DNA of 64,000 nucleotides, taken from Aeromonas bivalvium. Its GTDB lineage: Bacteria > Pseudomonadota > Gammaproteobacteria > Enterobacterales > Aeromonadaceae. Below the pieces are notes generated by a model. That model made no database searches. It saw only the letters and a program-made list of their open reading frames with translations, and had not been told where the DNA came from. Below, in pieces: positions 24,948 through 34,203 of the stretch. Made by a program: the position numbers and the translations under genes. Positions within the stretch are counted from its first letter, which is position 1; the number at the start of each line of letters is the position of its first letter. The stretch is taken from the NCBI RefSeq assembly GCF_000819765.1, contig NZ_CDBT01000054.1, positions 148,322 to 212,321 on the forward strand, written 5' to 3'.

Positions 24948-27479
24948 TCAGTGACCGATAAACCAGCGGTAGTAGGGGTTGGCCCGCTCCTCTGGGGTCA
25001 TCTGGCCGACCCCGCGCGCCCAGGCGCCCCTGTCTCCCTGATAGGCATAGAAGGCCACCGAGTAGAAGTGATCCAGCGACTGCCACTGGCGCTCGACTTC
25101 TCCCTTGAAGGCCGCATCCGCCTGCTGTAGCGGGGGCGGTGAGCGCAGCGCCAGCAGTTCGGGCAGCACCCGGGTGATCTCGTTGCGCCTGACCCAGGGG
25201 GCGTATTCGATGCGCGGCCAGTCATCGGTGACCGGCAGGGCGTCACCGGCAAAGCGCAGCAGGCCATCCCTGTCCGTGACCCAGGTGGCCAGCAGGGCGG
25301 CGGGTGTGTCTATGCCGACGTCGGCCAGGGCCGCGGCCACCCCGGGCTCGGCGAAGCGCGCCCTTATCCGGGGAACATCCAGCGCCAGCGGGTCGAGGGA
25401 TCCTATCAACAGCATCTCGTGAAACTCGGTCGTCCACAGGGTGGCGTGAGGAAAGACCTCCACGAAGCTGCGTACCAGGGAGCGACTCTCCTCGCTGTTC
25501 TGGGTGGGCAGCGGCAACCACTGGGCCACCATGCCCCCCCGATGCAGGCGCCGGGCGGCCAGCTGATAGAAGTCACGGGAGTAGAGGTTCACCACCCCGG
25601 CCGCCGAGGGGGGGGGCGGCTCCAGGGTGATGAGATCGTACTGCTCGTCGCTGCGCAGCAGCTCCCGTCGCCCGTCCCGCAGCCTGATGTCGAGGCGCGG
25701 ATCATGGACGGCATCGTAGTTGCCCTTGAAGAGGGGGGCGGCTTCGAGCACCTCAGGCAGCAGCTCGGCCACCACGGGGCGGGTCAGTCCGGGGTCGCGC
25801 AGCATGGCGCCGGCCGTGATGCCGGTGCCAAACCCGATGACCAGGGCCGATTCCGGTTGCTGGCCGTGGATCAGCAACGGCAGCAAGGCTTGCAGTCGCA
25901 TGTAGCGCAGCGAGGGCATGGCATCCCCTGTGTTCGAGACCCCCTGAATGTAGAGACGCTGGAAGCGGCGCTCCCCCTGCCCCTGGGTGACGACGGCCAC
26001 AGTGCCCCCCTTGCCCTCATGGTAATAGGCAAGGTGCCCGTTTCTGGCCCCGGGCAACAGCTCGGCCAGCCGCTCCGGCGGCGTGAGCGCGCCGAGGAGG
26101 ATTGTCATCAGCGTCATGGCCAGTGTGGCCCCGGCCAGGTAGCGGCGAGGCGCCGGGCTCTGCCAGGTCGCAATGCAGCCAAGCAGGGCCGCCAGCACGG
26201 CCAGGAGTGCCAGGGTGCGCACCAGGCCAAGGCTCGGGATGAGCAGGAAGCCGGTCAGGGCCACCCCTGCGATGCCCCCCAGGGTATTGAGGGCCACCAG
26301 GGTGCCCACGTCCCGCCCTATCTGCGAGCTGGTGGCCGCCAGCCGCAGGGCCAGTGGAAAGGCGGCGCCGAGCAGTGTGGTGGGGAGGAAGACGGTGGAG
26401 AGGGCCACGGTGAGGAAGCGGGCACACATGCCGGCCAGCTCGTTGCCGGTCACTTGCAGGGCCCAGAGCTCCATCTGGGATTGGGCCATCACGAGCCAGC
26501 GCCCGAGGCCCGCCACCTGCAACAGCGCCAGCAGGCCGGCCGCGGTGATCAGCAGACCAAACAGGCCCCAGGGGTTCTGGATGCGCTCGGCGCGTCTTGC
26601 ATAGAGTGCGCTGCCGAGCATCAGGCCGGTGAGATAGGTGGCCAGAACCACGGCGAACGCAAAGGTGCGGGTGCTCATGAACTGCACTATGGACTGGCTC
26701 CAGACCACCTCGTAGCCCAGGGCTATGCCCCCGGCCACGCAATAAAGGGCGACGGCCACTCTGGCCCGGGGGAAGGGACTGTCCTGGGGCGGGGCGACGG
26801 CCAGGGGCGTGCGCTCCTTGCGACACCAGAGCCAGGCCCCCAGGGCGGCCAGCAGATTCAGGGTGGCGGCGGCGAAGGCGCTGCCATGGACACCGAGCTG
26901 GGGCAGCAGCAGGAAGGCGGTCAGCAGGGTGCCGAGAATGGCACCTGCGGTGTTGGCCGCATAGAGGCTGCCCCCGGCGCTCGCCACCCTGTCACTGGCA
27001 GGGGTCAGGGCCCGCACCAGGACCGGCAGAGTTCCCCCCATCAGCACGGCGGGCAGGCCGACCAGCACGAAGGGCAGCACCCAGGCGAGCAGGCCCAGAC
27101 TGGCCTCCAGACGAGCGAACGGCTCGGCCACGTGGGAGAGGGCCAAGGTGGCTCCAACGCCGAGCAGTGCCACGGCCAGCTCGAGCCAGGCGTAGAGGCG
27201 CACCGGATCCTGTAGCCGGTCGGCTCTGCGACCGAAATAGAGACCGCCGAGGGCAAGCCCGGCAAAAAAGGCACTGATGCCGGTGGTGACGGCATAGACC
27301 TCCACCCCCACCACCAAAGAAAGTTGTTTGACCCAGAGCACCTGGTAAATCAAGGCCGCACCGCCGGAGGCGAACAAGAGAGCGGCGGGAAGCAGCATCT
27401 TCAAAGAGGCCCGTTGACGGGAGGAGACTTCCACCTTGTCACGGCGGTTGGCAACGGGGGAATGGGCGGCTTTGGACAT
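24948..27479 (-). CDS. membrane protein fused to a spermidine-synthase-like domain
   Basis: An 843-residue protein. Residues about 28-460 hold 12 to 14 hydrophobic helices in two MFS-like blocks, each opening with a related motif (GAALIYQVLWVKQL and IALGYEVVWSQSIVQ). The C-terminal 340 residues are a Rossmann methyltransferase/spermidine-synthase fold, with the SAM-type loop ALVIGFGTGITAGAM near residue 545. The catalytic region reads YDLITLEPPPPSAAGVVNLYS, where Glu-Pro-Pro replaces the Asp expected in true spermidine synthases, so polyamine synthesis is doubtful. It is the last gene of the 39-25 kb minus-strand cluster but sits behind a terminator, so it probably has its own promoter. Confidence 0.85.
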   Translation of the reverse strand: MSKAAHSPVANRRDKVEVSSRQRASLKMLLPAALLFASGGAALIYQVLWVKQLSLVVGVEVYAVTTGISAFFAGLALGGLYFGRRADRLQDPVRLYAWLELAVALLGVGATLALSHVAEPFARLEASLGLLAWVLPFVLVGLPAVLMGGTLPVLVRALTPASDRVASAGGSLYAANTAGAILGTLLTAFLLLPQLGVHGSAFAAATLNLLAALGAWLWCRKERTPLAVAPPQDSPFPRARVAVALYCVAGGIALGYEVVWSQSIVQFMSTRTFAFAVVLATYLTGLMLGSALYARRAERIQNPWGLFGLLITAAGLLALLQVAGLGRWLVMAQSQMELWALQVTGNELAGMCARFLTVALSTVFLPTTLLGAAFPLALRLAATSSQIGRDVGTLVALNTLGGIAGVALTGFLLIPSLGLVRTLALLAVLAALLGCIATWQSPAPRRYLAGATLAMTLMTILLGALTPPERLAELLPGARNGHLAYYHEGKGGTVAVVTQGQGERRFQRLYIQGVSNTGDAMPSLRYMRLQALLPLLIHGQQPESALVIGFGTGITAGAMLRDPGLTRPVVAELLPEVLEAAPLFKGNYDAVHDPRLDIRLRDGRRELLRSDEQYDLITLEPPPPSAAGVVNLYSRDFYQLAARRLHRGGMVAQWLPLPTQNSEESRSLVRSFVEVFPHATLWTTEFHEMLLIGSLDPLALDVPRIRARFAEPGVAAALADVGIDTPAALLATWVTDRDGLLRFAGDALPVTDDWPRIEYAPWVRRNEITRVLPELLALRSPPPLQQADAAFKGEVERQWQSLDHFYSVAFYAYQGDRGAWARGVGQMTPEERANPYYRWFIGH

Positions 27480-27530
27480 CGAATGAGCCTTATCGGGCGG
27501 GACTATTCCGCACGAGCAGAAGAGAGAAAA

Positions 27531-27554
27531 AGGTGCCCGCCGGGGCGGGCACCT
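27531..27554 (-). terminator. sulfatase terminator
   Basis: A 10-bp perfect stem, AGGTGCCCGC/GCGGGCACCT with a 4-base loop, followed on the minus strand by TTTTTCTCTC. It lies 10 bp past the sulfatase stop. Confidence 0.88.
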
Positions 27555-27564
27555 GGCACGATAC

Positions 27565-29136
27565 TTATTGTTTTTGGTTCATTTTTTCTTCTATTTTCTT
27601 GTCCACGTCGGCCCGGATCTGGTCGATGCTGAAGCTGGCAGGACGCTGGCTGGGCGGGTAGTCCACGAAGGTCTGCAGGAACTTCGCCGCCTTCTGGGTG
27701 CCCTGGAACAGCAGGTAGTCGTTCTTGGTCAGCCAGTCATAGTACTGATCGGAGACGATGTCAGCCCGCTCGTACGGATCCATGCGCAGGTTGAACAGCT
27801 TGGGCACGCGCAGGCAGGTGAAGGGCTCGCTCCAGACCTGCAGGCCACCCGGCGCACGCTGTTCGCACCAGACGATCTTCCAGTTGTCGAAACGCATGCC
27901 CACCAGCTCGGCATCATCGTTGAAGTAATAGAACTCCTTGCGAGCCCCCTTGTCGGCCTTGCCGGTCAGCAGGTCGAGCTGGTTGTAACCGTCGAGGTGT
28001 ACCTTGAAGTTCTTGCCACCGAGATCGGTGCCCTTGAGCAGTCTCTCCTTGATGTCGGTGTCACCCACAGCGGCCAGCAGGGTCGGGAACCAGTCAAGAC
28101 CGGAGAACATCTCGGTAGAGATGACATCCGGCTTGATGTGGCCCGGCCAGCGCACCATGGCAGGTACCCGGTAGGCCCCTTCCCAGTTGGAGTTCTTCTC
28201 GTTGCGGAACGGCGTGGTGGCCGCATCCGGCCAGGACCATTGATTGGGCCCGTTGTCGGTGGAATAGACCACAATGGTGTTGTCCGCGATCTTCAGGTCG
28301 TCCACCGCCTTGAGGATCTTGCCCACATGGCCATCGTGTTCGAGCATACCGTCGGCATAGTCGTTGCCCGGCATGCCGCTCTGGCCCTGCATGGATTCAC
28401 GCACGTGGGTAAAGGCGTGCATGCGGGTGGTGTTCATCCAGACGAAGAAGGGCTTGTCGGCCTTGACCTGCTTCTCCATGAAGTTGATGGCGGCCTGGGT
28501 GGTCTCGTCGTCTATGGTCTCCATGCGTTTGCTGTTGAGCGGACCCGTGTCCTCGATCTTGCCATCCGCAGTGGAGTGAATGACTCCGCGCGGTGTCGCG
28601 GCCTTGGTGAACTCGGCATCATCCTTGGGCCAGAAGGGACGTTCGGGCTCCTCTTCCGCGTTCAGGTGGTAGAGGTTGCCGAAGAACTCATCGAAACCAT
28701 GGGCCGTCGGCAGGTACTCGTCACGATCCCCCAGGTGGTTCTTGCCGAACTGACCGGTGGCGTAGCCGTGGGATTTCAGCGCCTGGGCTATGGTGACATC
28801 ACGAGCCTGCAGCCCAACCGGTACACCGGGCATGCCCACCTTGGACAGACCGGTTCGCAATATGGTCTGACCCGTGATGAAGGTCGAGCGTCCCGCCGTG
28901 CAACTGTTCTCCGCGTAATAGTCGGTGAACATCATGCCTTCCTTGGCGATGCGGTCGATGTTGGGAGTCTGATAGCCGACGACCCCCTTGCCATAGGCGC
29001 TGATGTTGGTCTGACCAACGTCGTCACCGAAGATCACCAGGATGTTGGGCTTGTCTGCCGCCATGGCGGCCGAGGCCCCCAGGGCCGTCGCGATGGACAG
29101 TGCCAGCCCGGGCATCCATTTTCTTGCAAATGTCAT
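27565..29136 (-). CDS. periplasmic type I (formylglycine) arylsulfatase
   Basis: A 523-residue exported alkaline-phosphatase-superfamily sulfatase. The signal peptide covers residues 1-27 (ending SAAMAA). KPNILVIFGDDVGQTN (about 29-44) provides the metal Asp pair. The active-site signature CTAGRSTFITGQ has Cys79 in C-x-A-x-R context, so it needs conversion to formylglycine. Further metal and substrate residues are in YSTDNGPNQW. The sulfate ester substrate is unknown. No formylglycine-generating enzyme gene is in the window. It is preceded at 118 bp by a HAD phosphatase gene and followed by a strong terminator. The Bat/MoxR genes upstream suggest its export or maturation may be linked to that complex. 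Confidence 0.92.
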   Translation of the reverse strand: MTFARKWMPGLALSIATALGASAAMAADKPNILVIFGDDVGQTNISAYGKGVVGYQTPNIDRIAKEGMMFTDYYAENSCTAGRSTFITGQTILRTGLSKVGMPGVPVGLQARDVTIAQALKSHGYATGQFGKNHLGDRDEYLPTAHGFDEFFGNLYHLNAEEEPERPFWPKDDAEFTKAATPRGVIHSTADGKIEDTGPLNSKRMETIDDETTQAAINFMEKQVKADKPFFVWMNTTRMHAFTHVRESMQGQSGMPGNDYADGMLEHDGHVGKILKAVDDLKIADNTIVVYSTDNGPNQWSWPDAATTPFRNEKNSNWEGAYRVPAMVRWPGHIKPDVISTEMFSGLDWFPTLLAAVGDTDIKERLLKGTDLGGKNFKVHLDGYNQLDLLTGKADKGARKEFYYFNDDAELVGMRFDNWKIVWCEQRAPGGLQVWSEPFTCLRVPKLFNLRMDPYERADIVSDQYYDWLTKNDYLLFQGTQKAAKFLQTFVDYPPSQRPASFSIDQIRADVDKKIEEKMNQKQ

Positions 29137-29253
29137 AGTTGTTTCTCCATATCACGCTACATTCCTTGTCCGCGACGGCGAGTGCCGGAAAGCTGATGAC
29201 GGCGTGTCATCCCGAGACATCCTGCGGCCCTTTTCTGCTTGCACTTCCTTACG

Positions 29254-30243
29254 CTACCTGAGCGACTCGAACGGGTAGACACGGCGCCACTCTCTGGCCA
29301 TGTCCACGACGGTCCAGTTACCCCTGTTCGCTGCACTCAACGCCTTGTCCAGGCGTCCAACCTTGCTGTTCCTGTCATAGGCCCATTCCCGTTTGGCATC
29401 GGTGTGATGCACCAGACCGGCGAAGCGCTTGCCTGGCCCCGCCATGGTCCATTGCAGCATCTGCAGGTCGCCATCCGAGTTGCCAAAGGCGAAGAGGGGG
29501 CGGCGACCTATGATGCGGTCTATGCTCTCCGGCTTGCCGACCCCATCGTCGTTGTGCACCAGCTTGGGCAGACGCTGGATGCTGAGGCGCCCCGCCTTAT
29601 CTTCGAAGCGGCTGCCGAGGGTGGTGCCTATCACCTGCTCGGGGGGGATGCCGTACACCTCCTCGGCGAAGGCGCGCATGAAGACCACCTCGCCCCCTGA
29701 CACTATGTAGGTCTTGAAGCCGTTGGCCCGCAGGTAATCGAGCAGCTCCAGCATGGGCTGGAACACCATCTCGGTGAAACGGCGCCCCGTGGTGGGGTGG
29801 CGGGCGGTGTCGAGCCAATGCCGGGCATTCTGGATGAACCGGGCCGAGCTCATGCCGCTGTGGGTGGCGAGCACTATCTGGAGCAGGCCCGCCATGCCGC
29901 TCTTGGCCAGGGTCTGCTGATCCCCCTCCAGGGCGGCCTTGAAGGGCTGCTGTTGTTTCCATTCCGGGTGCTCAGGCGCCATCCGCTTGAGCTCGGACAG
30001 GGCAAACAGCACCTGGAAATAGGCGGGCTGCTCGCTCCATAGGGTGCCGTCATTGTCGAACACGGCGATCCGCTCAGCGGGGGCCACATAGTCCTTGCCT
30101 CCTTCCGTCGTCACCGCGGTGACGAAGGCCTCGATGGCCTGGCGCGAGGGGCCATCCTGCCAGGAGGGGAGCGGATCGGCTGCCCGTGCCAGCAAGGGCA
30201 GTACGAGCAGCAGCAAGGCACACCAGCGCATGAACGACAGCAT
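29254..30243 (-). CDS. periplasmic HAD-family phosphatase
   Basis: A 329-residue exported HAD hydrolase. The signal peptide covers about residues 1-21 (ARAA). Motif I is AVFDNDGTLW, with Asp63 and Asp65 as nucleophile and acid. Motif II is TYIVSGG (about 178-184), and the C-terminal motif with the metal Asp is FGNSDGDLQML. It resembles exported phosphoserine-phosphatase-like HAD proteins, but the substrate is unknown. The gene begins 14 bp after the BatD stop, so it belongs to the Bat operon. A periplasmic phosphatase next to a periplasmic sulfatase suggests joint processing of sulfated or phosphorylated compounds. Confidence 0.87.
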   Translation of the reverse strand: MLSFMRWCALLLLVLPLLARAADPLPSWQDGPSRQAIEAFVTAVTTEGGKDYVAPAERIAVFDNDGTLWSEQPAYFQVLFALSELKRMAPEHPEWKQQQPFKAALEGDQQTLAKSGMAGLLQIVLATHSGMSSARFIQNARHWLDTARHPTTGRRFTEMVFQPMLELLDYLRANGFKTYIVSGGEVVFMRAFAEEVYGIPPEQVIGTTLGSRFEDKAGRLSIQRLPKLVHNDDGVGKPESIDRIIGRRPLFAFGNSDGDLQMLQWTMAGPGKRFAGLVHHTDAKREWAYDRNSKVGRLDKALSAANRGNWTVVDMAREWRRVYPFESLR

Positions 30244-30257
30244 GGGGGGATGACGCT

Positions 30258-31619
30258 TTATGACCTCCTTGTATGACGACGATGATCCGGTTCATCCAGC
30301 CCAGGATTCAGGGGTTGCAAGGCATGGGGCCGGGATCGGCGTTCGGTTGTTTCCATCATGGCCCCTTCGAGGGCCGGCACTATCTTCTCGGCGAGGGCGG
30401 CGGTGGCGTCCTCTCCCGAGGGTTTGTTGTCAAGGCCGTAGTTGAGTCTGAAGAAGGCTAGCACAGGGTGGAGGCGACTCGTCGGGCCGGTTTGCAGCAA
30501 GGGGGCAATGGCCAGCAATCCGCTACGTCGCCTCACCCAGAGATAGAGTCCGCCCAGCTCGGCGGGTTGCTGCCGCAACTGGGTGCGTGCGAGGCGCAGT
30601 GCGTAGTCGGGGGAGTCAAGCCAGGCGAGCCGGCGATGTGTTCGCCATGTCTGGAGGCGGTGCCACAAGGCTTGCAGCCGGGGCCGCCCCAGCCAGAGGA
30701 GGGCGACCGCCATCAGACCCAGGCCAGCGAGCAACACTCCCTTGCCGGCCAGGGTGATGCGGGCCTGTTGTCCCAGGGCGTGCAGATCCTCGCTGATGGA
30801 GAAGGGGGCCTGATAGGTGCCCGTCGCCGCGCTCAGGGCGACCTCGGGGACCGTCAGCTCCCGGGACTGGCCGCTGCCTGCATCCCACCAGGTGAGCCGG
30901 ATGGGGGGCAGGGTGAAGTGGCCGCTCTGCTCTATCACATAGGTGGCCTTGTCCTCGCGCACGCCCCCCGTGGTGGTCCCGCGGCCGTCGCCCATGGCCA
31001 TCACACTGGGGGTCTGCACATAGCGCCTGAGCCCCTTCACCGCCGCGAAGTGCGGCACCGGCAGCAACATGGCCTGGGCCCCCTCCGCTTCGATGCGCAG
31101 CTGACGCTGCACGCTGTCACCCACCCGCAGCGGGGTGTGAGAGCGCTGGATCTGCTGGGTGAAGCGCACCTCGTTGGCGACCAGCTGGGGTGTCTTGCCC
31201 CCATGAGGCAGGGCCCTGGCCTGGAAGCTCAGGGGCGTGCTGCTGAGGCTGACCGGCCCCGTGCCCTGCCCGGGCTGAACCTGGAACTGCAGGGGGGGGA
31301 TCTCGAATGTCTGGGCAAGCTGAGGGGTGATGCGGTAGGTGAACCTCATGCCAAAGAAGGTCTTGCCATCGATCTGCTCGGTCAGATGGCTGGCCTCGCT
31401 GCTGGGGGGGGCAACCACGGCCCCCGGCAGCTGGAGGGGGGCCAGCACGGGGGCGGCGGTAAACCAGGTGTCCACCAGCAGATCCACTTCAAGCTTGAGG
31501 GTGCCGCCCACGCTCACGCCGTCGGCGGGCACCAGCCTGCTCTGAATGCGGGCCTCGGGCTCGGCTGCCTGGGCAAGGGCGCCGAGGCCGAGCAGCAGGA
31601 TGATCAGCAGGGCTCTCAT
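30258..31619 (-). CDS. batD: BatD-family protein
   Basis: A 453-residue protein with a signal peptide (residues 1-18, ALAQA). A periplasmic beta-rich BatD/oxygen-tolerance domain spans about 20-270, for example FTYRITPQLAQTFEIPPL and GHFTLPPIRLTWWD. One membrane helix near residues 300-320 (LAGLGLMAVALLWLG) is followed by a cytoplasmic tail. BatD proteins work with BatA/B VWA proteins; the molecular role is unproven. The start overlaps the stop of batB by 4 bp. The last 70 residues are Arg/His-rich (RRHTRRS end). Confidence 0.85.
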   Translation of the reverse strand: MRALLIILLLGLGALAQAAEPEARIQSRLVPADGVSVGGTLKLEVDLLVDTWFTAAPVLAPLQLPGAVVAPPSSEASHLTEQIDGKTFFGMRFTYRITPQLAQTFEIPPLQFQVQPGQGTGPVSLSSTPLSFQARALPHGGKTPQLVANEVRFTQQIQRSHTPLRVGDSVQRQLRIEAEGAQAMLLPVPHFAAVKGLRRYVQTPSVMAMGDGRGTTTGGVREDKATYVIEQSGHFTLPPIRLTWWDAGSGQSRELTVPEVALSAATGTYQAPFSISEDLHALGQQARITLAGKGVLLAGLGLMAVALLWLGRPRLQALWHRLQTWRTHRRLAWLDSPDYALRLARTQLRQQPAELGGLYLWVRRRSGLLAIAPLLQTGPTSRLHPVLAFFRLNYGLDNKPSGEDATAALAEKIVPALEGAMMETTERRSRPHALQPLNPGLDEPDHRRHTRRS

Positions 31620-33217
31620 GGGGCAGGCTCCGGCGTGCGCGTGCTGGCCGCATCCTGCAGCAGGAACTTGCGCCTGAGGAACTGGGCCGGCGAGGTGTTG
31701 AGGTTGTCGAGCCAGAGCTGATCCGAGCTGGCCTGGGGGGTCTGCTGCTGTTGCGCCTTGCCTCCCTTGGAAAGGGTCTGGTCCTCCAGGGTCTGGTCGG
31801 CCTTCTCATCCGGCGTGCCTGCCTCCTGCTGATCCTGGTGATCCTGCTGGAGCGCCCGGGCCAACGCCAGATTGGCCTTGGCCTCGGGGAAGTCGGGTTG
31901 CTGCTTCAGGGCCTGCTGATAGGCGAGGATCGCCTCCGGGAACTTGAACAGCTTCACATAGGTGTTGCCGAGGTAGAAGTAGGCATTGGCCGTGTCCAGC
32001 CGGGCCAGGCTGGCCTGGGCGAGATCGAAGTCGGCGGCCAGGTAGGCCGAGAGCCCTTTCCAGTAGGGATCCTTGAAATGCGCCGCCGCCTCGGGATAGT
32101 GGCCCTGCTCGAAGGCCCAGCGGCCCTGTTGATCTGGGGTGAGGAATGCATCGGCCAGGGCGTTGGCGTGCGTCGGTGCGGACGTAGTGCCCAGGAGCAG
32201 CATCAGCAACAGGCTCCCCAGCCAGTGCACCTGCCAGCTCCGGCGCACGCAGCACAGGGCGATCAGTGCCAGGGGCCAGCACAGCCAGTAACCGGCATCC
32301 TGCCAGTGGATCTGCTGGTCATCCCCCTGGGCCGCCTGAAAATGCTGCTGGGCGTGCAGCCCAATCCAGTCGAGATCGTCAGCGTTCAGGGTCAGGCTGC
32401 CCAGGGGGGCATTGGCGGCGCTGGCCAGCCCCTTGAGGGCGGCCTCATCGAAGCGGCTCACCAGGGGGCGGCCGTCAGGACCTGTGAGGGGCTGGCCCTT
32501 GGCATCGCGGATCAGGGTGCCATCCTGACTGCCCACCGCCAGGATCAGCACCTGAAGCTGGCTGCCCGCGAGGCGCTTGCCGATGGCATCAAACTGGCTG
32601 GGATCGGCGCCGTCGGTCAGCAGGACCAGGGTGCCGGGGGAGTGCTCGGCGGCTAGCAAGCGCTGGGCCACATCGATCACCCCCAGCACGTCCTTGCCGG
32701 CCCTGGGCATCAGATCGGTGGCCAGCGCCTGGACGAAGGTGTCCAGCAGGGCGGGATCCTCGGTCGCGGGCAACACCAGGTGCGCGCTGCCGGCATAGGC
32801 GATGAGGGCTGTGCGGGCACCGGCCCGGCGCTGGACCAGGTCGTGCAGCTTGTGGCGGATGGCGGCGAGCCGGGTCGGCGGTACGTCATCGGCATCCATG
32901 GAGGAGGAGAGATCCACGGCGAGGATGAGCGGGGCCCGGTCGTCGAGGAAGGCGGGGATATCTTGCTGCCAGGTGGGTCCGGCGGCGGCCAGCCCCCCCA
33001 GCACCAGCAGGCTGGCCAGCAGGTGTATGGGGTGCAGGGTGCGCTCCCTGGCCGGGGTGATGACCAGGGACGCCACCAGATGGGGGGCTATGATGCCACG
33101 CAGCTGCCGCTGGATGTCGTGGCGACGCAGCCAGAGCAGCGGCAGCAGTATCCCCGGCACCATCAGCAGCAGCCAGAGGGGGCGCAGGAAATGGAAGGCT
33201 GCGAGATCCAAGGTCAT
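31616..33217 (-). CDS. batB: VWA-TPR membrane protein (BatB/BatC fusion type)
   Basis: A 533-residue protein. N-terminal membrane helices (about residues 10-30 and 65-80) precede a von Willebrand A domain with MIDAS motif DLSSS (Asp102, Ser104, Ser106) and the second metal motif LLTDGADP. A third helix pair follows near 310-350. The C-terminal region holds TPR repeats (ANAYFYLGNTYVKLFKFPEA) and a low-complexity Gln/Asp-rich tail. It corresponds to BatB fused to BatC. The start at 33217 overlaps the BatA stop by 4 bp (ATGA), strongly suggesting coupled translation. VWA proteins of this type usually form membrane assemblies with MoxR. Confidence 0.88.
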   Translation of the reverse strand: MTLDLAAFHFLRPLWLLLMVPGILLPLLWLRRHDIQRQLRGIIAPHLVASLVITPARERTLHPIHLLASLLVLGGLAAAGPTWQQDIPAFLDDRAPLILAVDLSSSMDADDVPPTRLAAIRHKLHDLVQRRAGARTALIAYAGSAHLVLPATEDPALLDTFVQALATDLMPRAGKDVLGVIDVAQRLLAAEHSPGTLVLLTDGADPSQFDAIGKRLAGSQLQVLILAVGSQDGTLIRDAKGQPLTGPDGRPLVSRFDEAALKGLASAANAPLGSLTLNADDLDWIGLHAQQHFQAAQGDDQQIHWQDAGYWLCWPLALIALCCVRRSWQVHWLGSLLLMLLLGTTSAPTHANALADAFLTPDQQGRWAFEQGHYPEAAAHFKDPYWKGLSAYLAADFDLAQASLARLDTANAYFYLGNTYVKLFKFPEAILAYQQALKQQPDFPEAKANLALARALQQDHQDQQEAGTPDEKADQTLEDQTLSKGGKAQQQQTPQASSDQLWLDNLNTSPAQFLRRKFLLQDAASTRTPEPAP

Positions 33218-34203
33218 GACTGCTCCTCGATACCTGAGGGGGGCGTGCGCCTGCCGAGCAGGGCGGCCAGGAGGTGACACACCAGCAACAGCAGCAGGCC
33301 GGTCCCCAGCGGCCACCAGAACAGGTCGCGCTTGGGCTGGTGGCTGAAGGTCTTCACCTGATGGGGGGTCAGCTCGTCCAGGGCGGCATAGACAGCGTGC
33401 AGTGCCTGGCGATCGTCTGCCCTGAAGAAACGCCCGCCCGTGGTATTGGCGATCTCCATCAGCACCTGCAAGTCGACCCTGGCATCGCCGCTGGCCGCCG
33501 GATCGCCTATGCCTATGGTGTGCACCCTGATCCCCCGGTCGCGAGCCAGCTGGGCGGCGTGGGCCGGGGTGATGGCGCTGCCGGTGTCATTGCCGTCCGT
33601 CAGCAGGATAAGCACCTTCTCTCTCTCCCGGGTCTTCTCCAGCAGCTTGATGGCCAGACCAATGGCGTCCCCGAGCGCCGTATTGGGGCCCGCCATGCCG
33701 ATGCCGACCTCATCGAGCAGCAGTTGCAGGCTGGCGTGATCCAGGGTCAGCGGCGCCTGGGGGTAGGCGCCGGTGCCAAAGACGATGAGGCCGAGGCGAT
33801 CCTCCTTGCGGCGCTGGATGAAGTCCTGCACCGCCCCCTTTACCGCGCTCAGGCGATCGCTCTGGCGACCATCCGGGGTGGTGTAATCCCGGGTCTCCAT
33901 GGACTGGGAGATGTCGATGGCCAGCATGATGTCGCGGGTGGGGCTGTCATGGCGAATGGGGGGCTCGATCAGCACGGGGCGGGCGCAGGCCGTCACCAGC
34001 AGCGCCCAGACCAGCAGGTTGAGGCCCAGTTGCCAACGCCCCCCGCCCAGGGTGCGGGGAGACCGGCCCAGGGCCTGATCCATGGCGGCGAAGAAGGGCA
34101 CGCGCAGGGCACTGCGGGCGGCGCGATAGGGGGGCAGATAGCGGTAGGCCAGCCAGGGCAGGGGCAGCAGAAGCAGTGCCCAGGGGGCGTCAAACTGCCA
34201 CAT
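33214..34203 (-). CDS. batA: VWA membrane protein BatA
   Basis: A 329-residue protein with membrane helices near residues 7-22 and 59-75, a VWA domain, and a C-terminal helix (about 297-315). The MIDAS motif is DISQS (Asp97, Ser99, Ser101), with LLTDGNDTG as the second Asp loop and MAGPNTALGDAIG carrying the Thr. Metal binding should be intact. Its neighbours on the same strand are the DUF4381 gene (overlapping by 14 bp) and batB, so it is central to the operon. Confidence 0.9.
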   Translation of the reverse strand: MWQFDAPWALLLLPLPWLAYRYLPPYRAARSALRVPFFAAMDQALGRSPRTLGGGRWQLGLNLLVWALLVTACARPVLIEPPIRHDSPTRDIMLAIDISQSMETRDYTTPDGRQSDRLSAVKGAVQDFIQRRKEDRLGLIVFGTGAYPQAPLTLDHASLQLLLDEVGIGMAGPNTALGDAIGLAIKLLEKTREREKVLILLTDGNDTGSAITPAHAAQLARDRGIRVHTIGIGDPAASGDARVDLQVLMEIANTTGGRFFRADDRQALHAVYAALDELTPHQVKTFSHQPKRDLFWWPLGTGLLLLLVCHLLAALLGRRTPPSGIEEQS

